Origin: Panopea generosa
Lineage: Eukaryota > Mollusca > Bivalvia > Adapedonta > Hiatellidae
Length of the DNA: 64,000 bases
Assembly: GCA_029582155.1 (NCBI GenBank)
Contig: CM055905.1
Span: 7,453,572 to 7,517,571, forward strand
Direction of reading: 5' to 3'
Shown here: one piece after another, positions 12,301 to 27,300 of the stretch
Layout: each line of letters opens with the position of its first letter
Numbering within the stretch: the stretch's first letter is position 1
Notes under the pieces: model-generated
Told to the model about the DNA's origin: nothing
The model's input: only the letters and a program-made list of their open reading frames with translations
Databases searched by the model: none
Program-made: the position numbers and the translations under genes

Positions 12301-15300
12301 ATCTCTTCAGTGTTTTATCATTCGGACAATGTGTTTCCATCTATTCAGTAAGTTATCATTCAGACAATGTGTTTTTTTTTCCAGGATCAACACACAATTA
12401 TGAGGTCCTGGGCCATCAAGGATTTTGCGCCACAATGTCCCCAGTATGTTCAGATATTCAGGCCTGAAAATAAATTCCATGTCAAATTTGCTGGTATGAA
12501 TACATTTTATCGTGAATTAACTGTTCATTGTACAATATCATTATTTAACTGTTTGTTGTACAATATTAGGAATTAAATTGTTCATTATGCAATATCATGA
12601 ATTAATTGTTCATTGCGCAGTATCATTATTTAACTGTTCATTGTACAATATCATGAATTAATTGTTCATTGTGCAATATCATGAATTAATTGTTCATTGT
12701 GCAATATCATTAATTAAATGTTCATTATGCAATATCATGAGTTAAATGTTCATTGTGCAATATGCTATTGCAGTTTTATGCAGTTTTTATTTAGTGGTTT
12801 GACATCATTGAAAAATGGTTAAATAATTAAGTTTTTGCTATATTGGCAACACAAAATTTGCGATGAGAGGAAATGTTGTATGTCAATAATAGAAGACTGT
12901 GACTGGACTGGAGATTGGAAATCACAATTCTAGGATTGATAGTCAGATGCTCTATCTACTGAGCTAATTGTGCCCTTGGAGAATTTAAAACCTCCTTATA
13001 GTTATAATATGTTCTTAGTAAAAAGATTTTATGTGTGAATATATGAACAATCATTTTCAAAATTGCTATGTGTGCCTTTAACATGTGTTTTCCATATCAG
13101 AATATGTTACATTGCATATGTATATCAAATGAAATCTGACTTCTGTATTAGATCAAATACTTACATTGCAGAGCATGTGGTGTGTGTGGATGAGTTTAAG
13201 TATGCCTTGCTGGCCAATAACTGCCTTTGTCCCGCCACATCTACCTTAGTGACCCTGCTTCTGCATACCTCCAGAGGACAGTAAGTATACACGTTTTGTG
13301 CTGATATGGGAACTGGTAGGTGGGATAATTCAGCATCATTCTAATGTTTTGTAAAAGTTAGAAATATTAATAAAAAAAAAAGCATACAAATTGTTCTGTT
13401 TTAGCCAGTTCCCTTTTATGGAAGAAATAATTTTAAAAATTGTTTTATTTTAAATTCTGTATTGTTTTTGTCTACTTTCTGTGATACTCCATTATTTCAG
13501 ACTCCCATGTTCCCCTGGCAGTCAGCAGACAATTTCTCAATTTCCTCTATGTTAAATCACTACTGATATTTTGAGTGCCATATCTTGTTATGATCTTGTT
13601 AATTTGCCTTACAATACATTTTTAGTCATTTCATTGGTCAATATCAGTCACATTTACTTATTTTTACTTAAATTACACACAGAAGTTTATGTTTATTGCT
13701 ATTTTTATTTTAGTGTTTTATAAATGTTTGTGCTTTCAGGGAAGGTCAGACATCATCAGAAGAATGGCAGAGGTTATATGGCAGATGTTCTGGCAATGAG
13801 ATATATCATATACGACTTGGTGATAGTAAATTCTTCGGGGAATACAAGGGAAAAAGTTTCACCTATGCATCATTCCATGCCCACAGAAAGTAAGTGACAA
13901 AATGAATTTAAAGACCTTCATACTTTTTATAGTAGTTGACTGACCTCTTTGTGGCAGTGACCTGTCTGTAGCAACCATATTTCCTTCTTTCCCCTACTCC
14001 CCCCATTTTTTGAAGGAATGCTGAGGAACATAGTAATGATCCCCTCGCATTCAACTCTGTTAATTCTGTTATAATTATAACTTGACCCTCCTATAGCATT
14101 GAATCATTTACATTAAAACTTTGGGATATTTATGAATTTGAAGTGGGCATGCACACATTCCCATGATAATTGGATTGTATTGTTTTTTTCCCCAGGATTC
14201 ATGCCAATTCCAATTTTGACCCTTGGATTAATATTATAGTTTAATAACTTAAAATATATTTATTCTGACTCACTAGAATAAATGTATGTGCAAATTTAAG
14301 CAGGACAAGAATGTGATAATTAGATTAAATTCGAATATCTAACGTCACTTTTATGCCATTGAGGTCTAACAGATGATCTGCTAGCCTAACATCTGGATTG
14401 ATAGTCAGACACACAACCAGCTGAGGTAGCTGGGCCTGGCAAATGTCTTTCAGATATGCCTCATTTCATATAAGTATATTAAACAAATATAAAGTTGCAT
14501 GTTGGTATATTATTCCAGATATGGAGTCAGCCTTGTAGGTGTACAGCAGAACTCTGGTGTGTCGACGATACAGCTCAATCCAGGTCCACGTCACATCATG
14601 AAGGACACGGACATGTGCTTCTATATGAACATAAGCAAGGAAGAGAACTCTGCCTTCATTCTTGCCCACCCAAATCAGGAGGACTCAAAGTCGGAGAGAA
14701 AATTGATGCAAGGAACAGAGCATACATCAAAGGTTGCGAGTGTCATTGCTAGTGTTGGTGAGTGAGAATTATCTGGGATGATGATTTTATATGACATTTT
14801 GGCACTTGTGATCAATTGTCGCTTAACACATGTTGAAGGATAGTTATTGTCCATCTCTATTTGTTGTTTGTTTCTGCCTTGTTACTTGTGGAAGAATAAT
14901 TCTTGTCAGATTCATAAGGAGATCTTACCCAATATTATAACATAGCTGGATCCTGTTAGCTCAGTCTGTAGCGTGTCCAGGAAGTCAAGAGTTAATATCC
15001 CTTTATGGCATAATAATGGTGTTAAATATTTAAACAAACAAAACCAAATACTCCATGAATATATCACCACTGAGATGAGTTTGAGTCCTTCTGTCCAAAA
15101 CCTTTATGTGTAAAAAGGTTAGCCAATAACTTGTAGCCAGTAACTTGTAGCCAGTAACTTATAGCCAGTAACTTGTGAAAAGATGGTGGTGGTCTTATTC
15201 AGATTCAGTCTGAGGTCTTCCTCCATCAGTAAAACTGGATATGCCATATACCGATATCACCCATCCTGTGTTGGAAATGGTGTTAAACGTACCCCATTCA

Positions 15301-18300
15301 AAAAATAGTAATATATTACTAATGCATCGGTATGCGAAATATAATCAGTAACGTATGAAAAATGTCATTTAAACGTATTAAAAATAAAAATTATATAAAA
15401 AAAAATGACATATTGAACATAAAAATTTTGTTATTGTCTCACTCCACAGGAACAATGGCACTCGAGTTACAACACACACGGCTGATCAACGCACCGCAGG
15501 AGATTAAGAGGTCGGGCAGTAGACGACAGCAGCTGGAGCTCCCAAAAAACATCAGTGCATCAAGTTTTCAGAAGCGTCCCAGTATAGCACCAGTACCGGC
15601 TCTTCTGGAAGCAGCGGATATCCAGATAAGTGTGGAAGAGGAGACCATGTCCGAGGATAGTTATGCATGCGGGGATGACGAAGAAGATGCAAAGTATGTT
15701 CTGGTCTATAAATCTAAACGTTCATCCAACTATAACATTTCCCATAGGTTTCCATTGTAACGTTAATGTCCACAGTGAAAAAACAACATCTGTAGAATGT
15801 GTCTGGGCTCAAATTCTTCACTGGTTCATGATCTGCAATTATAAACAAACAAAAAATCACCTTTACCAGGTTGTTTTTCTTTAATTCATTGGTTTTATGG
15901 TACTTATCAATTTCCAGAGTAAAAAGATTTCAACAATCCACCCATGATTCAGTTCGACCCATCAAGTCTTAAAATAACACAGAAATCTGGTATCGTCATC
16001 CAAATTTCAGTGATGATTTTTAAACTACTGAACATTTTACACATTGTAGGAATAAATAAATCATTGCAATATAAACCCCTGAAAAAACGAAAAGAAAGGG
16101 GGAACAGTATTTTTTGTACAGTGAGACCTTTATAGTTAAAGTGACCTGTGTTTAGTGAAGTGCATGGTCTAGTGGTAGAATGTCATAGGGTTGTAGGTTT
16201 GATCCACAGCCATGCGTTGTCTTTGAATAAGATATTTCCTTGGCATGAACTTTAACATCCAGGAAGAGGGATATGTGTATATAATTTTAAAAAAAAATGT
16301 ATGGTCTATGTATTTATTTCATGTGTAACCGTATAATTATATAAAACAGGTCAAGTTAATATTTGTCAATGTTGATAAAATTTTTGGGTATTTGTATCTA
16401 CAGATTAATTTCTAGTTTTTAATCTTCATTGTTTTATCAATTTAAGGATGAAGATAAATGCTTTTGTTGTAAAAGTCCCAAAATAATATGTAAAACTGAA
16501 TTGAAATTTTCTAAGCGTATAATTGCATTACAAGAAAAAAACTTCTTTATTTCTGTTTTAAAGGGAGTATATCAGGAAAAGACGCTATAAATGTCTTAAA
16601 CAATAAAATAATTATTTAAATGGATAAAAATATCATTATCATTAATAAATATAATCCGAATGGTTTGGTATGTCAAATTTCCCAAAACACGACAAAATCA
16701 ATATTTAAATTGAAATGCTAACTTGAAACAAAATCCACATTCTAAAAATAGACAGCAGTTAAATACTGTTTGATGACTTTCCCTTTGTGATACGGATTCT
16801 TTCTAACAAGAAACAATTTTTACTACATGTAAACCTGTATAACAGATCAAATTGAATCAAAATGAAATCATGTGACTCATTTATTATGTCACAAACTATG
16901 TTGCAATTTTAAGCAGGAAATCTATTTGAGTCTAACCTAGACGCTAAGCCCAAGTTGGGAAATCCGTTTTCAATATACTATTTTTGCATATTTTATAGAT
17001 ATCCTTTTGACAATACGGTGTCAGTGAGTATATATAGGCATGATATATTGGAGAAAAAAAAATGTTTTTGGCCAATATTAAAATTTTGAAAAATCCTGAT
17101 ATATTCCCTTTAAACCAACATAATATTATAACAACCATTTTTGTGTTTTCAGCTATATACGAGGGTTCCCACCTGTTACACCATACATTGGCACTAGTCC
17201 CACTTTATGCCACTTGGTGAGGGAGAAGCGACCACTCTGTTGTTTACAATTGGTCCAGGTACGTTTAGTTTTTACTATATACATGTAAGGGTGATTGCTA
17301 ACTAAGCTTAAAGCTTAAATGATCCACTCTGGAATCTGCTTCCTGTGTAGAACCAGTACTTTACTAGAGTGGTTAGGTTAACTGATCTTCTTTAAGCCCT
17401 TAATTGCATAAAAGTGACACCAAATATTCAAACAAATTATTATGATTGAATTTTAAAATAATTTTTGTGATATTTTTTTTCTATTGAAAATTATTGAACT
17501 TTTCAATAAGGAATTGTGAGCTTTTCATTTGAAATTTATTGAACTTTCGTATAAAGCATAATGAGATTTTCATTTGAAATTTATTGAACTTTCCTATAGG
17601 GCATAATGAGATTTTCTTTCCTATAAGGCATAATGAGATTTTCATTTGAAATTTATTGAACTTTCCTATAAGGCATAATGAGATTTTCATTTGGAATTAT
17701 TTGAAATTTATTGTACTTTCCTATAAGGCATAATGAGATTTTCATTTGGAATTTATTGAACTTTTCTATAAGGCATAATGAGATTTTCATTTGGAATTTA
17801 TTGAACTTTTCTATAAGGAATTATGATCATTTCTGACACTTATGGATGAAATAATGATATTTTCTGAAGTAAAGGATTATCTCTTTGTGTAAAATATTTT
17901 TATTTTTTTGGATGTGGGGTAATAATGACATTTTCTATGGGACTGTTTAATTAAAAATTATTATAAATTTGACAACCTTATACAATGTGTAGACATCGTG
18001 ATGAGTTGCCTACCTGCATTTTGCAGTTATTTCTGATCCAGTGTTTTCTGCCACAGGTTTGTGAGCACTGCTCACACAAGAATGCCAAAGAGTACCAATG
18101 GTCAAATCGAGCAATCATCGTTGCCGCGGACTACGCCAGTAACGGTCTCTACAATTTTATCGTGCCTCTACGTTCACATGCTAGACCTAGTAATACGCTC
18201 AACCCTATTGTGTTAATTCTGGAGAAAAGGTAAGTGATGTCAGAGGTACGATGGCAGAACAGAAGACCGAACAGTTGATTTGGGTTTTCCACATAAAACT

Positions 18301-21300
18301 CTTCTTTTGGTCAATTGGAACTGTAAAGTCATATCCTATTTTAGATAGCGCCACATTAAAAACATCACACTATTGAAACAGCTCTGTTAACTATTTGTCT
18401 TCTATGAATGTAATCAGATTTTCTATCTGTTTTCTTTTTTATGCCTAAATTTTACAAAGAATAGTAAAGGAGCATTTAGTGTTACCGCTGTCCGTCAATT
18501 TGTTTATTTGTCCGCAGCGTACAAAGCTTACTAACTGGTATTATACCATTATCAATGTACAAACTTAAAAATAAAGGAATACAATAAAACTCAAAAAACT
18601 TTTCATATAAATTAAAAGTAACATGGGAATTAAATGATATAAAAAGCTAAAGCATTCATTTGATGTATTACAAGTGGTATTTGTTAATTTTCTGTGTTCA
18701 TCTTCATCTTTGTCTGGGATATACTGGCAAGAGTAAAATTTCTTGAGTGGAAATGACTGATTTGTAGTCATATTTGGACACCAATTTCTCAACTGTCATA
18801 TAAGAAGGAAAGAAATAGTGAAATTGTTTTCCCAAGGTAAATATAAATCACAATACATTTGGCTATTAATTAATATTTCTGTATGAACGACATCTGTGAG
18901 TTATTGGTAGATGTAATTTATGATGCTATGTGTTAAAGATGTTGTAAATGTGTAGTATTTCTTTTTACAAATGTTCAGTCATATCGCTATGGTGTCTACT
19001 TAGACAATATTCTAAGTGCAACCTGACTGAAGTATCATGCCACAAACACATGGTTTGATATCCCACCTCAACCAGTCTCATTATAATGACATGGGCTTGA
19101 CCAGACCTTAGAGAACTATGCTATAAATGCTGAGTGCCAAGAGAGAGAGAGAGCTTCTAGTACCATTTTTCAAGTCATTAGTATGACCCACCTAGGAATT
19201 GAACCGCGATGTTCCGAATGTGGGATGGATGCTCTACCACTAGACCACTGCTGTTGTAAGATTTAAAGAGGCATTGTTTGTAAATATATGTCTACAAAAT
19301 GATGAAAATATACATAGTTTGAAAGAAATTTCACCAGTAATTTGTGTTCAAAACATTTATCTACAAACTTTTGTATTGATGATTGTTTTCATTGAAATCA
19401 ATTCCTGAAAAATCTTAATGCACTTGGCTTTAATATTACTGGAAATCTAAAGGTTTGTTAAGTCAATGACATGGCTTCAGTTGCATGAAGCACTGTTAAC
19501 TAACTGCCACATCAAGAAGAACTTTCAAATCATGGTATTTTAAGATTTAAAACAGTCAAGATAATTTACTGGCAATCATAACAAAATGTCATTCTACTTA
19601 AAAAAATACACTGAGAGACTTTAATAATGCAAAAAAACATTTCTCAGGCTATTTAGTAAATGTTCCATTTCAGGCCAGACACAACCTTTCTCAGGCTATT
19701 TATTAAAAATTCCATTTCAGCAGGACACTATTTCTCAAGCTATTTAGTAAATGTTCCATTTCAGGCCAGACACAACATTTCTGGAGACAATCTGCCACTT
19801 CCCAATGGTCTACTGGATGCTCGGCTCTATAGAAACGTAAGACAACATCAGTGTATGTGTGGAAATTTTACTTACTTACAAATACAAGCTTATTTCAATT
19901 TGACTAGCAAGGCCTGATAAGCTCAGTCGGTTACACGTCAACTATCAATCCAGGGGTCGTGAGTTTGAATCCCAGCTCGGCAACAGTCTCTACGATGATT
20001 GATACACAACATTGCGTCTCATTTGTCTCTCACCGCTTACTCAAGTGGGGAAGTTATCAGTTACTTGCAGAGATGGAGTGTGCCCGAGTACTTGTCAACC
20101 TTCCAGGATCCAAGGAAACAGTGGTTCAGTTAACTGATCATCCTTTAGTCCTTGATGGCGTAAAAATGAAGCTTAATATTCAATCAATCAATCAATATTC
20201 AATCGATGTGACTATTTTTCGAATGTTAACACTGTTATGTCCCTTTGCTATTTTAAATTTACATGTAAAACGTTTTTGTTATTTTCAACACAATGCCTGT
20301 TATAAACATATATGGCATCCATGTGGAGGATATCTTCTGAGTAGAATCATGTAAGAGTCATGAGTTTGAGGTTCATATTGAAAATTCTGTCTCATGGGAT
20401 AGCTATTTTGGGCGGAGTTCCTGCGAAAACAGTTATCCCTATGGACAGAATTTTATATCTGCAGAGCCGAAAAAGTCATGAAAGATTACTTTTCTTGCAT
20501 ACCAAATACTTTGAATAATTATTCTTATATGAATTATCACTATAGTTTTAACTATTAACTACATGTAGTGGTCATATCTGTGTTGTGTTTGTGTTTTCAG
20601 AATAGATGTTTTGTTACGGGCTGGTATAAATCTGGCAGACAATGTTGTTATTGTAAATAAAGAAAGTTCCAACTCGGCTGAGGAAGAGACCCTTGCTGAT
20701 TGTAACACCATAGTAGCTGTACAAACCATTTTTAGGTAAGTGTTTCTTCCGTCTTAAAGACAATGTTTCAGAAGAAATTGCTATTCATGTCTTAAAGGTA
20801 TGTTCTCACTTTCCCAACCTCTATTGTTTAAAACAGAAAAAGTAGTTGAAATGGTGGAAATGTATTGTTCGGATATAACAATAGATTTAAGTGGTGATTA
20901 TTATTCTGGTGGGCTATACTTTTTGAAAAAACAATGGTTACACTTTCTCTTTATTTTGATGAAAAGAACACATAGGATAACTGAATAATGCAATAAACAA
21001 GCAATATTTATTTCACTATGTTTTAAAGTAAATTTTAATAATCTATGATTATAAGTATATAATATTATTATGTGTTAATAAAAAAAACTTAATTTAGTCG
21101 ATATTTCATATTTTGATTTTAGCATTGCAGCCTCTGTTAGTGCAGTTCCAGTAACTATTTTCACGTTTCCTTGTTTTGAGACTGAACATGAATTCATTAT
21201 GAAGGTGCGAATCGGAAAGTTGGGAACATAAGATTGTTTGCATAAGTGATAAATCAAAAGGTTGGGAAAGTGAGATACAACCATCTTGAAAACTATTTAC

Positions 21301-24300
21301 CCTAAGTATTGGAATAGCAAATGATAATTAAAATTTTTGCTGTCCAAAGAAATATTTCTTTTTGACTGTCTCAAAACATGGTGAATATGGTAATTTATGG
21401 TATGTTTATGCACCGTATATAATATTTCTTTTCTGATATAATATTCAGCAAAAAAAATCAGATATAAATGCAAACAGTTATACAGCAATTGGGTAAATAA
21501 TGTTTAAAATGAAGAATATAAACATTTATTACTGTTATTATATAATACAAATGATTTGGAATTTCATATCTACCAAAACATGACAAAAATGATATTTTAA
21601 TCATGGTGGTGAAATCATCTATTTTTTAACCCTTTACTCCATAGATATGTGTTTTCACGCACCAATCACAGAAGGCCTTTGAAAACAGTGCAGGAAGAGT
21701 TCAGATTGCTTGTAACGAGCAATCTGAACACTTCCTGCACTGTTGTCCACTCTGTCAGTTAATATAAACATAATTCACCCATTGCTGATACGTGGTGAAT
21801 TAATGCTTTCAATATTAGAGGTGTCCAAAGGCGTCTATATAAAGTAAAGTGTTAAAATAAGTATCAGGAGCATACATGTTATTTCTTGACAACTTTCACA
21901 TTGTCACTTGGGCTGTTTTACAGATGGATCAATATCATTGTATATGACAGATTAAAAATCAAAATGAAATCCCAGGACTGCTTTGATTACATTACAGATT
22001 ATTTCCCACTGCCAATATCATCACAGAGTTGAGTCAGTCATCCAACATGAGATTCATGCAGTTCCGGCCCAATGACTCCTATTCCTATGAATTGTCAAAG
22101 TTAGAAAAGGTGAGAAGAAATACAATCATGAATATTCACGTCTCACTACACAGTTGCATCTCTTCTATAATTGCCATGGTAACATGATTCTTACACTTGA
22201 AAAAAAATTCTATGTAATTTTGTTTGAAATAATTCAAAATGGTTTGTAGGGGCTCTGATTTCTTGCTGTAGATGAGTAGAGCAAAGACTGACATAGCATA
22301 ATATTCTGCAATGAGACCTCACACATGTTATAAAGTGACTTGTATAGGATTTTAACAGCTGCATGTACATGTATATATGAGTATTTGAGGGTTTCTTTTT
22401 TTTAAAAAAGATTTTTAGTGTGTCACTGCAGTGTTTTTAGAATCTATGTAGAATTTGTTTTACCACGGAAATTCAAGACCTTATTTTACATAGAATAAAG
22501 AACAGAATTCAACTGTGTAGTGCGACCTTTAACATTAAGAAAACAAATCTTAATTTGAAACTTCCATCGTGGAAAAGGTGTTTGCTAAGGAAGCATGCAG
22601 TATATTAAGTCTAGTATACATTTTTGTAATTTGCCAATCAAAAAAGATACAAAATAATTATCAAACTGGATGTGTATCTGTTCTTCAGTATATGAGTTGT
22701 ATGCAACATTAACATTGAATAAGTGTCAGCCATCAGCGCTTTGTTCAAATCAAATTTCAGTTTATATGGACACATAATGGCTGGTTCTCATTTTATTAAA
22801 AATTGTTAAAGAACATGGGTACCAGAAAACTTTAACAACAGTCTGTAATTTGAAAAGAAGATGTATGATAGAAGTTGTCTTAAATCATGCTTTTATATAC
22901 ATGTGTGTATTTTTTCCACTCTTTTTTTCCCTTTGTAGAAAGAGAGAGAGCGTGGTTCCCATATATCCTACATGTTCCGGTTACCGTTTGCTGCGGGAAA
23001 TGTGTTCAGTGCCAGTATGTTGGATACGTTACTGTATCAGGCGTTTGTGAAGGACTATCTGATAACGTTTGTGCGTCTGCTGCTCGGCATTGACCAGGCT
23101 GTAGGCTCCGGTCATTTGTCGTGTGTAAGTGTTTGTTTGAATATTTAGCATCATTATATGCCATCGATAGCCAATAGACAATCAGTTAACCTAACCACTC
23201 CTTCCTAGAATCCTGGAAGCTAATTCACTACTCAAGCAACTGATAAAGTAACTGATAAATTTCCTATTTCATTCAATAAGGCTCAATGTAGTATAAAAAT
23301 AATCATGGAGACTGTGTGTAGCAGGGTAGGGATTCAATCTCCCGACCCCTGGACTTATAGTCGGACACACTGCTGGCTGAGCTGACCATGCATATTTTGT
23401 AATCAATGACAAATTTATATATATATAGTATCCATTCATTAATACATATTTTTAACAATTCAGATGACAATTAACAAAGATGATTTGTGGGTGAGGACAT
23501 ATGGACGTTTGTACCAGAAGCTGTGTTCCACCACATGCGAGATACCAATTGGTATCTACCGAACACAGACAAGAAGCTGCCGGTCCCCACCAGCAAACCA
23601 GTCTGTAAGTATTGAGTTTTGTCAGAAGTTTCCATCTGTTTATATATATATCTCATTATCATCAATATAGAAATTTAAACTGACAATTTTGTAACTTAAC
23701 TATCATCTATACAAATTTTCCTTTGTTAAAGTGTAATCTTTTTTTTTCTGCTATGGAAATCAACCAGGTGTTTTTATATTGATTAATTTTAAGTTCTTTA
23801 TTTTCATTGTTTGATAAGAAGTACAGACTTGGTTTACTATTTCTTTTAGAGATACTTATAGTAAACCCTTTCCAAAAAAATCTTCATTTGCAATAGTATT
23901 GGTCAAATATCAAATTAAAAAAACACATTATCAGAGTTTGACAAAAATTAATAAATAAATACATATAACATGCATGGTATGTGAAAAGAGTATTTGAACC
24001 AGTGTTGAGATTTTCTGCAAACCATTCCCCCATAAATAATAGTTTGTATGTGTATAAACATATTGGTATAGAGATATTGCCAATCTAACACTGACAGTTA
24101 CAGAGTTGTCAGCTTAGATAGTAGAACAGTTTGTGTTATGATGTTTATCTCATAGATACAGACCAGTCCACATTATGATATTTGTTGGACTGGTTTACTC
24201 ACAGATTTAGTCTTGATCATCTATCTCACTTGCTCTTCTAACATGTCTTGACACTTTTTGCAGACAAAAAGTTTGAATCTGGAAGTAAAATCTGGCAGTC

Positions 24301-27300
24301 AGATTGTTTAAATCAACCAATCAGAAACATCAAATTGTTTGAATCAACAAATCAGCTGAATCCTATTAGATTTTTTTCGAAGAAGATATTGTGAAGATAT
24401 TTGTCTTTTAGAAAAGAAGCATCGCAGATGATCAAGACTAACACAAATCTAGTCCAGGGATTACATTAAGGTTTAGACTCAAAACCAGTCCACAAATGAT
24501 ATTTGGATGGTCTGGTTTAGATATAAATCAAATTGTAACTTTTAAACTGGTTAAGATGCATACAAGTCCACAGATGAAACTCAGTTGGACTGATTTTTCT
24601 ATAAATCATTCTTTGACTTGATCAATCTATATTATAAGTGTTAGAAAACTATAGACAAATCTTTGATTTTGATAATCGCAAATGTCTTTATTATTTTTTT
24701 ATCATTTATTCATAAATCATATGTATTGTACTCATTTTAATTCAAAGCTTTTCAAATTATGATCAAAGTTTTTAATAAAAATTACAACCGAAATTATTTC
24801 AGTTGAGATATAGTCTTAAAAATTGACTTCCATTTCAGTTTTCGAATCTCCTAGCTGTGGTTTATTATTTTACGAAAGCTAAAATTTAATGTTTCCGTGA
24901 AAATCAAAAACTAGAAAAAATTGACAAATATATTTCTTTATCATTTTCTTGTGAGCACTGATTGGGTCACATGATGATCTTGATACAATAGAATAATTAT
25001 TGTCTATTGCAAATCGTTACAATAGAAAGAAGAATTGATACTGAACTGTCCCAGTCACTTTTGAAGATTCATGACACAGTCATAAAACCTTAAAGACATT
25101 TCTTTGTTAACATTACTACACCTTGTAATCGACATATAAAGTGTGAAATATCCATCGTATATGCTGTGTTAATGTGTACGTGTATAACTGGTAGTCATAG
25201 AAACACTTGTTTGGATGTTTGTCACTGAAACCATAATATTTGTTTACCGTATCTTTCCACATATAAGCCGCACCTGAGTAAAAATGATTTTGAATTTTTT
25301 TATAGTCTAATGTGTTGTATAAAATAGCATCTACATACCACTTCTTTGTGTAACAGCATAGTGTAACCCTGTTTCCCATAGTTATATATGGGAACTGTGA
25401 GGGAGGGGGTGTATTTAAATTGTTATTTAAGGGACACATGGCAATTTTCTGAGGTTCACAAATAAAAATCAATCTTTACACTAATAAAACCATTTTGTGA
25501 TATTCATCAATAAGATCTAAATCAATTTCTACAGTAACATAAGTCTAACCATTTGGAGATAGTTAAGAAATTATTTTTATCATTTATAAATTTATTAATA
25601 TCACTTTAGCTTCGAAAAATAAAAGAGATAAATAAAAATTAAAAATACAAATTAGTATCTCCTTGGCTTTATTTAATCAGACAGTGATATCTGATGATAT
25701 ATAGATATATATTTCACTTTTTGTCATAAATTACCATATATGAGTGTTAAAAAAGGAGATGCCTTTTCAGCATTTGCCAGAGTCATGCCCCTTTCAAAAT
25801 AGAAACAAAATTAAGAGTCTGCATTCATACTGGGGTATTTCAGTTTCATATTTGCAGCATATACTAGTAGATGATATTATTTTTAGAACTGGCCTTAAGT
25901 GAAAATTACTGCAGATTAGAATAAAATGTGGCAATTTTGAAACGATGCCAGAGGTTGTTTGATTTGAGCCATGACTCGCTGGATTCTATGGGAATCTTGT
26001 TTTTACAAAAATGTAATTAAAGGAATGATGTAAATAAAGAAAAGTCTATCTGTCTGGCTCTTAGGATGAAAATGGATGTTCATAATTTGCATGCAGTTCT
26101 GTATTTTGTCGTTTATCAAAATTGTACAATTGGTGGCGGCCTTCCGAAGGAAAAGTTATCCTGCAGAATGTCACATTAAAAACTTACAGTAAATTCCTTT
26201 GATACACCTGTTGTTAAAAATTAAACTTTACAGTGTCTTTAAGTTTCGTCTTCATCATCGCAGGTCGTGGGACTTCTCTCAAAATCACTCGCTAAGGAAG
26301 AGAAAAATAATGTAATTAAGTGTTTTAGATTACCCCACCCACAGAGCTGTGTCACATGTTTTGTGTTTATATCACATACATATACGTGTTAACACCATGT
26401 GCTTTTCATCTCAGACACCAATCACACGACACACACTCTTCATGTGTCTAGTATGAGTTATTTAGAACAATAGCACCTTTAATATACATTGTATAAATAT
26501 TCAATGTGTCACTGTAATGTATTGTATGTGATTCAATTGTTTAAGATTTTAACCCTTTGCTCCATAAGCATTTTCTTGGACTCTTCCTAATTGGAAGCAT
26601 TATTTCACCATGTATCAGCAATGGGTGAATTATGTTTATATTAACTGACAGAGTGGAAAACAGTGCACTGTTTTCAAAGGCCTTCTGTGATTGGTGTGGG
26701 AAAACGTGTATCTATGGAGCAAAGGGTTTACTTAATACATGTAGTTCTAATTGGTCAATTTTAAAATTGTGAAATATCCTGATACATGTAATTTTTTTAG
26801 ATATGTAAATTTGTTTCATATAACAGTGACTTTATATATAACATTTATCATGCACATATTACAAAGAAAGACTTGACACAAGTCACATGCACTTTTATAT
26901 TTTTATGAGCACAAAGTTATTGCATAACTATATATGGTTATATTAAATATAACTTAGTATATCCACAATCTAGGATAAACATAATACTCATCTGTGGGCA
27001 GACAGGACATATTGACCCTGTTTGCACAGATCTTTTGAAACATATCTTTTTATGCTTTAGGACTTGATTGAACCTCAACAATACATACGAGTTCACCTGC
27101 AAGAATATTGAGAGTGTGTCAAAAATCCTGCTCACTCTGACTGATTGGTTAATAATTTTTGATAATGTCATATCAGAATAACGATCAAGACTGCTAACGT
27201 TTCATACATGCACAAAATCATGCATGATGTGATCTTTTACCAGTCATTCATTATGTGTGGTCCAGGTGGTAGAGCATTGAACCCAAGATCAAGGGGGCCA

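Noticed and set aside
11505..12467. Long plus-strand ORFs (up to 320 codons) in three frames
   Set aside because: They are produced by the 38-bp minisatellite, whose period rotates through all frames; no family similarity, and the real exon starts at 12385.
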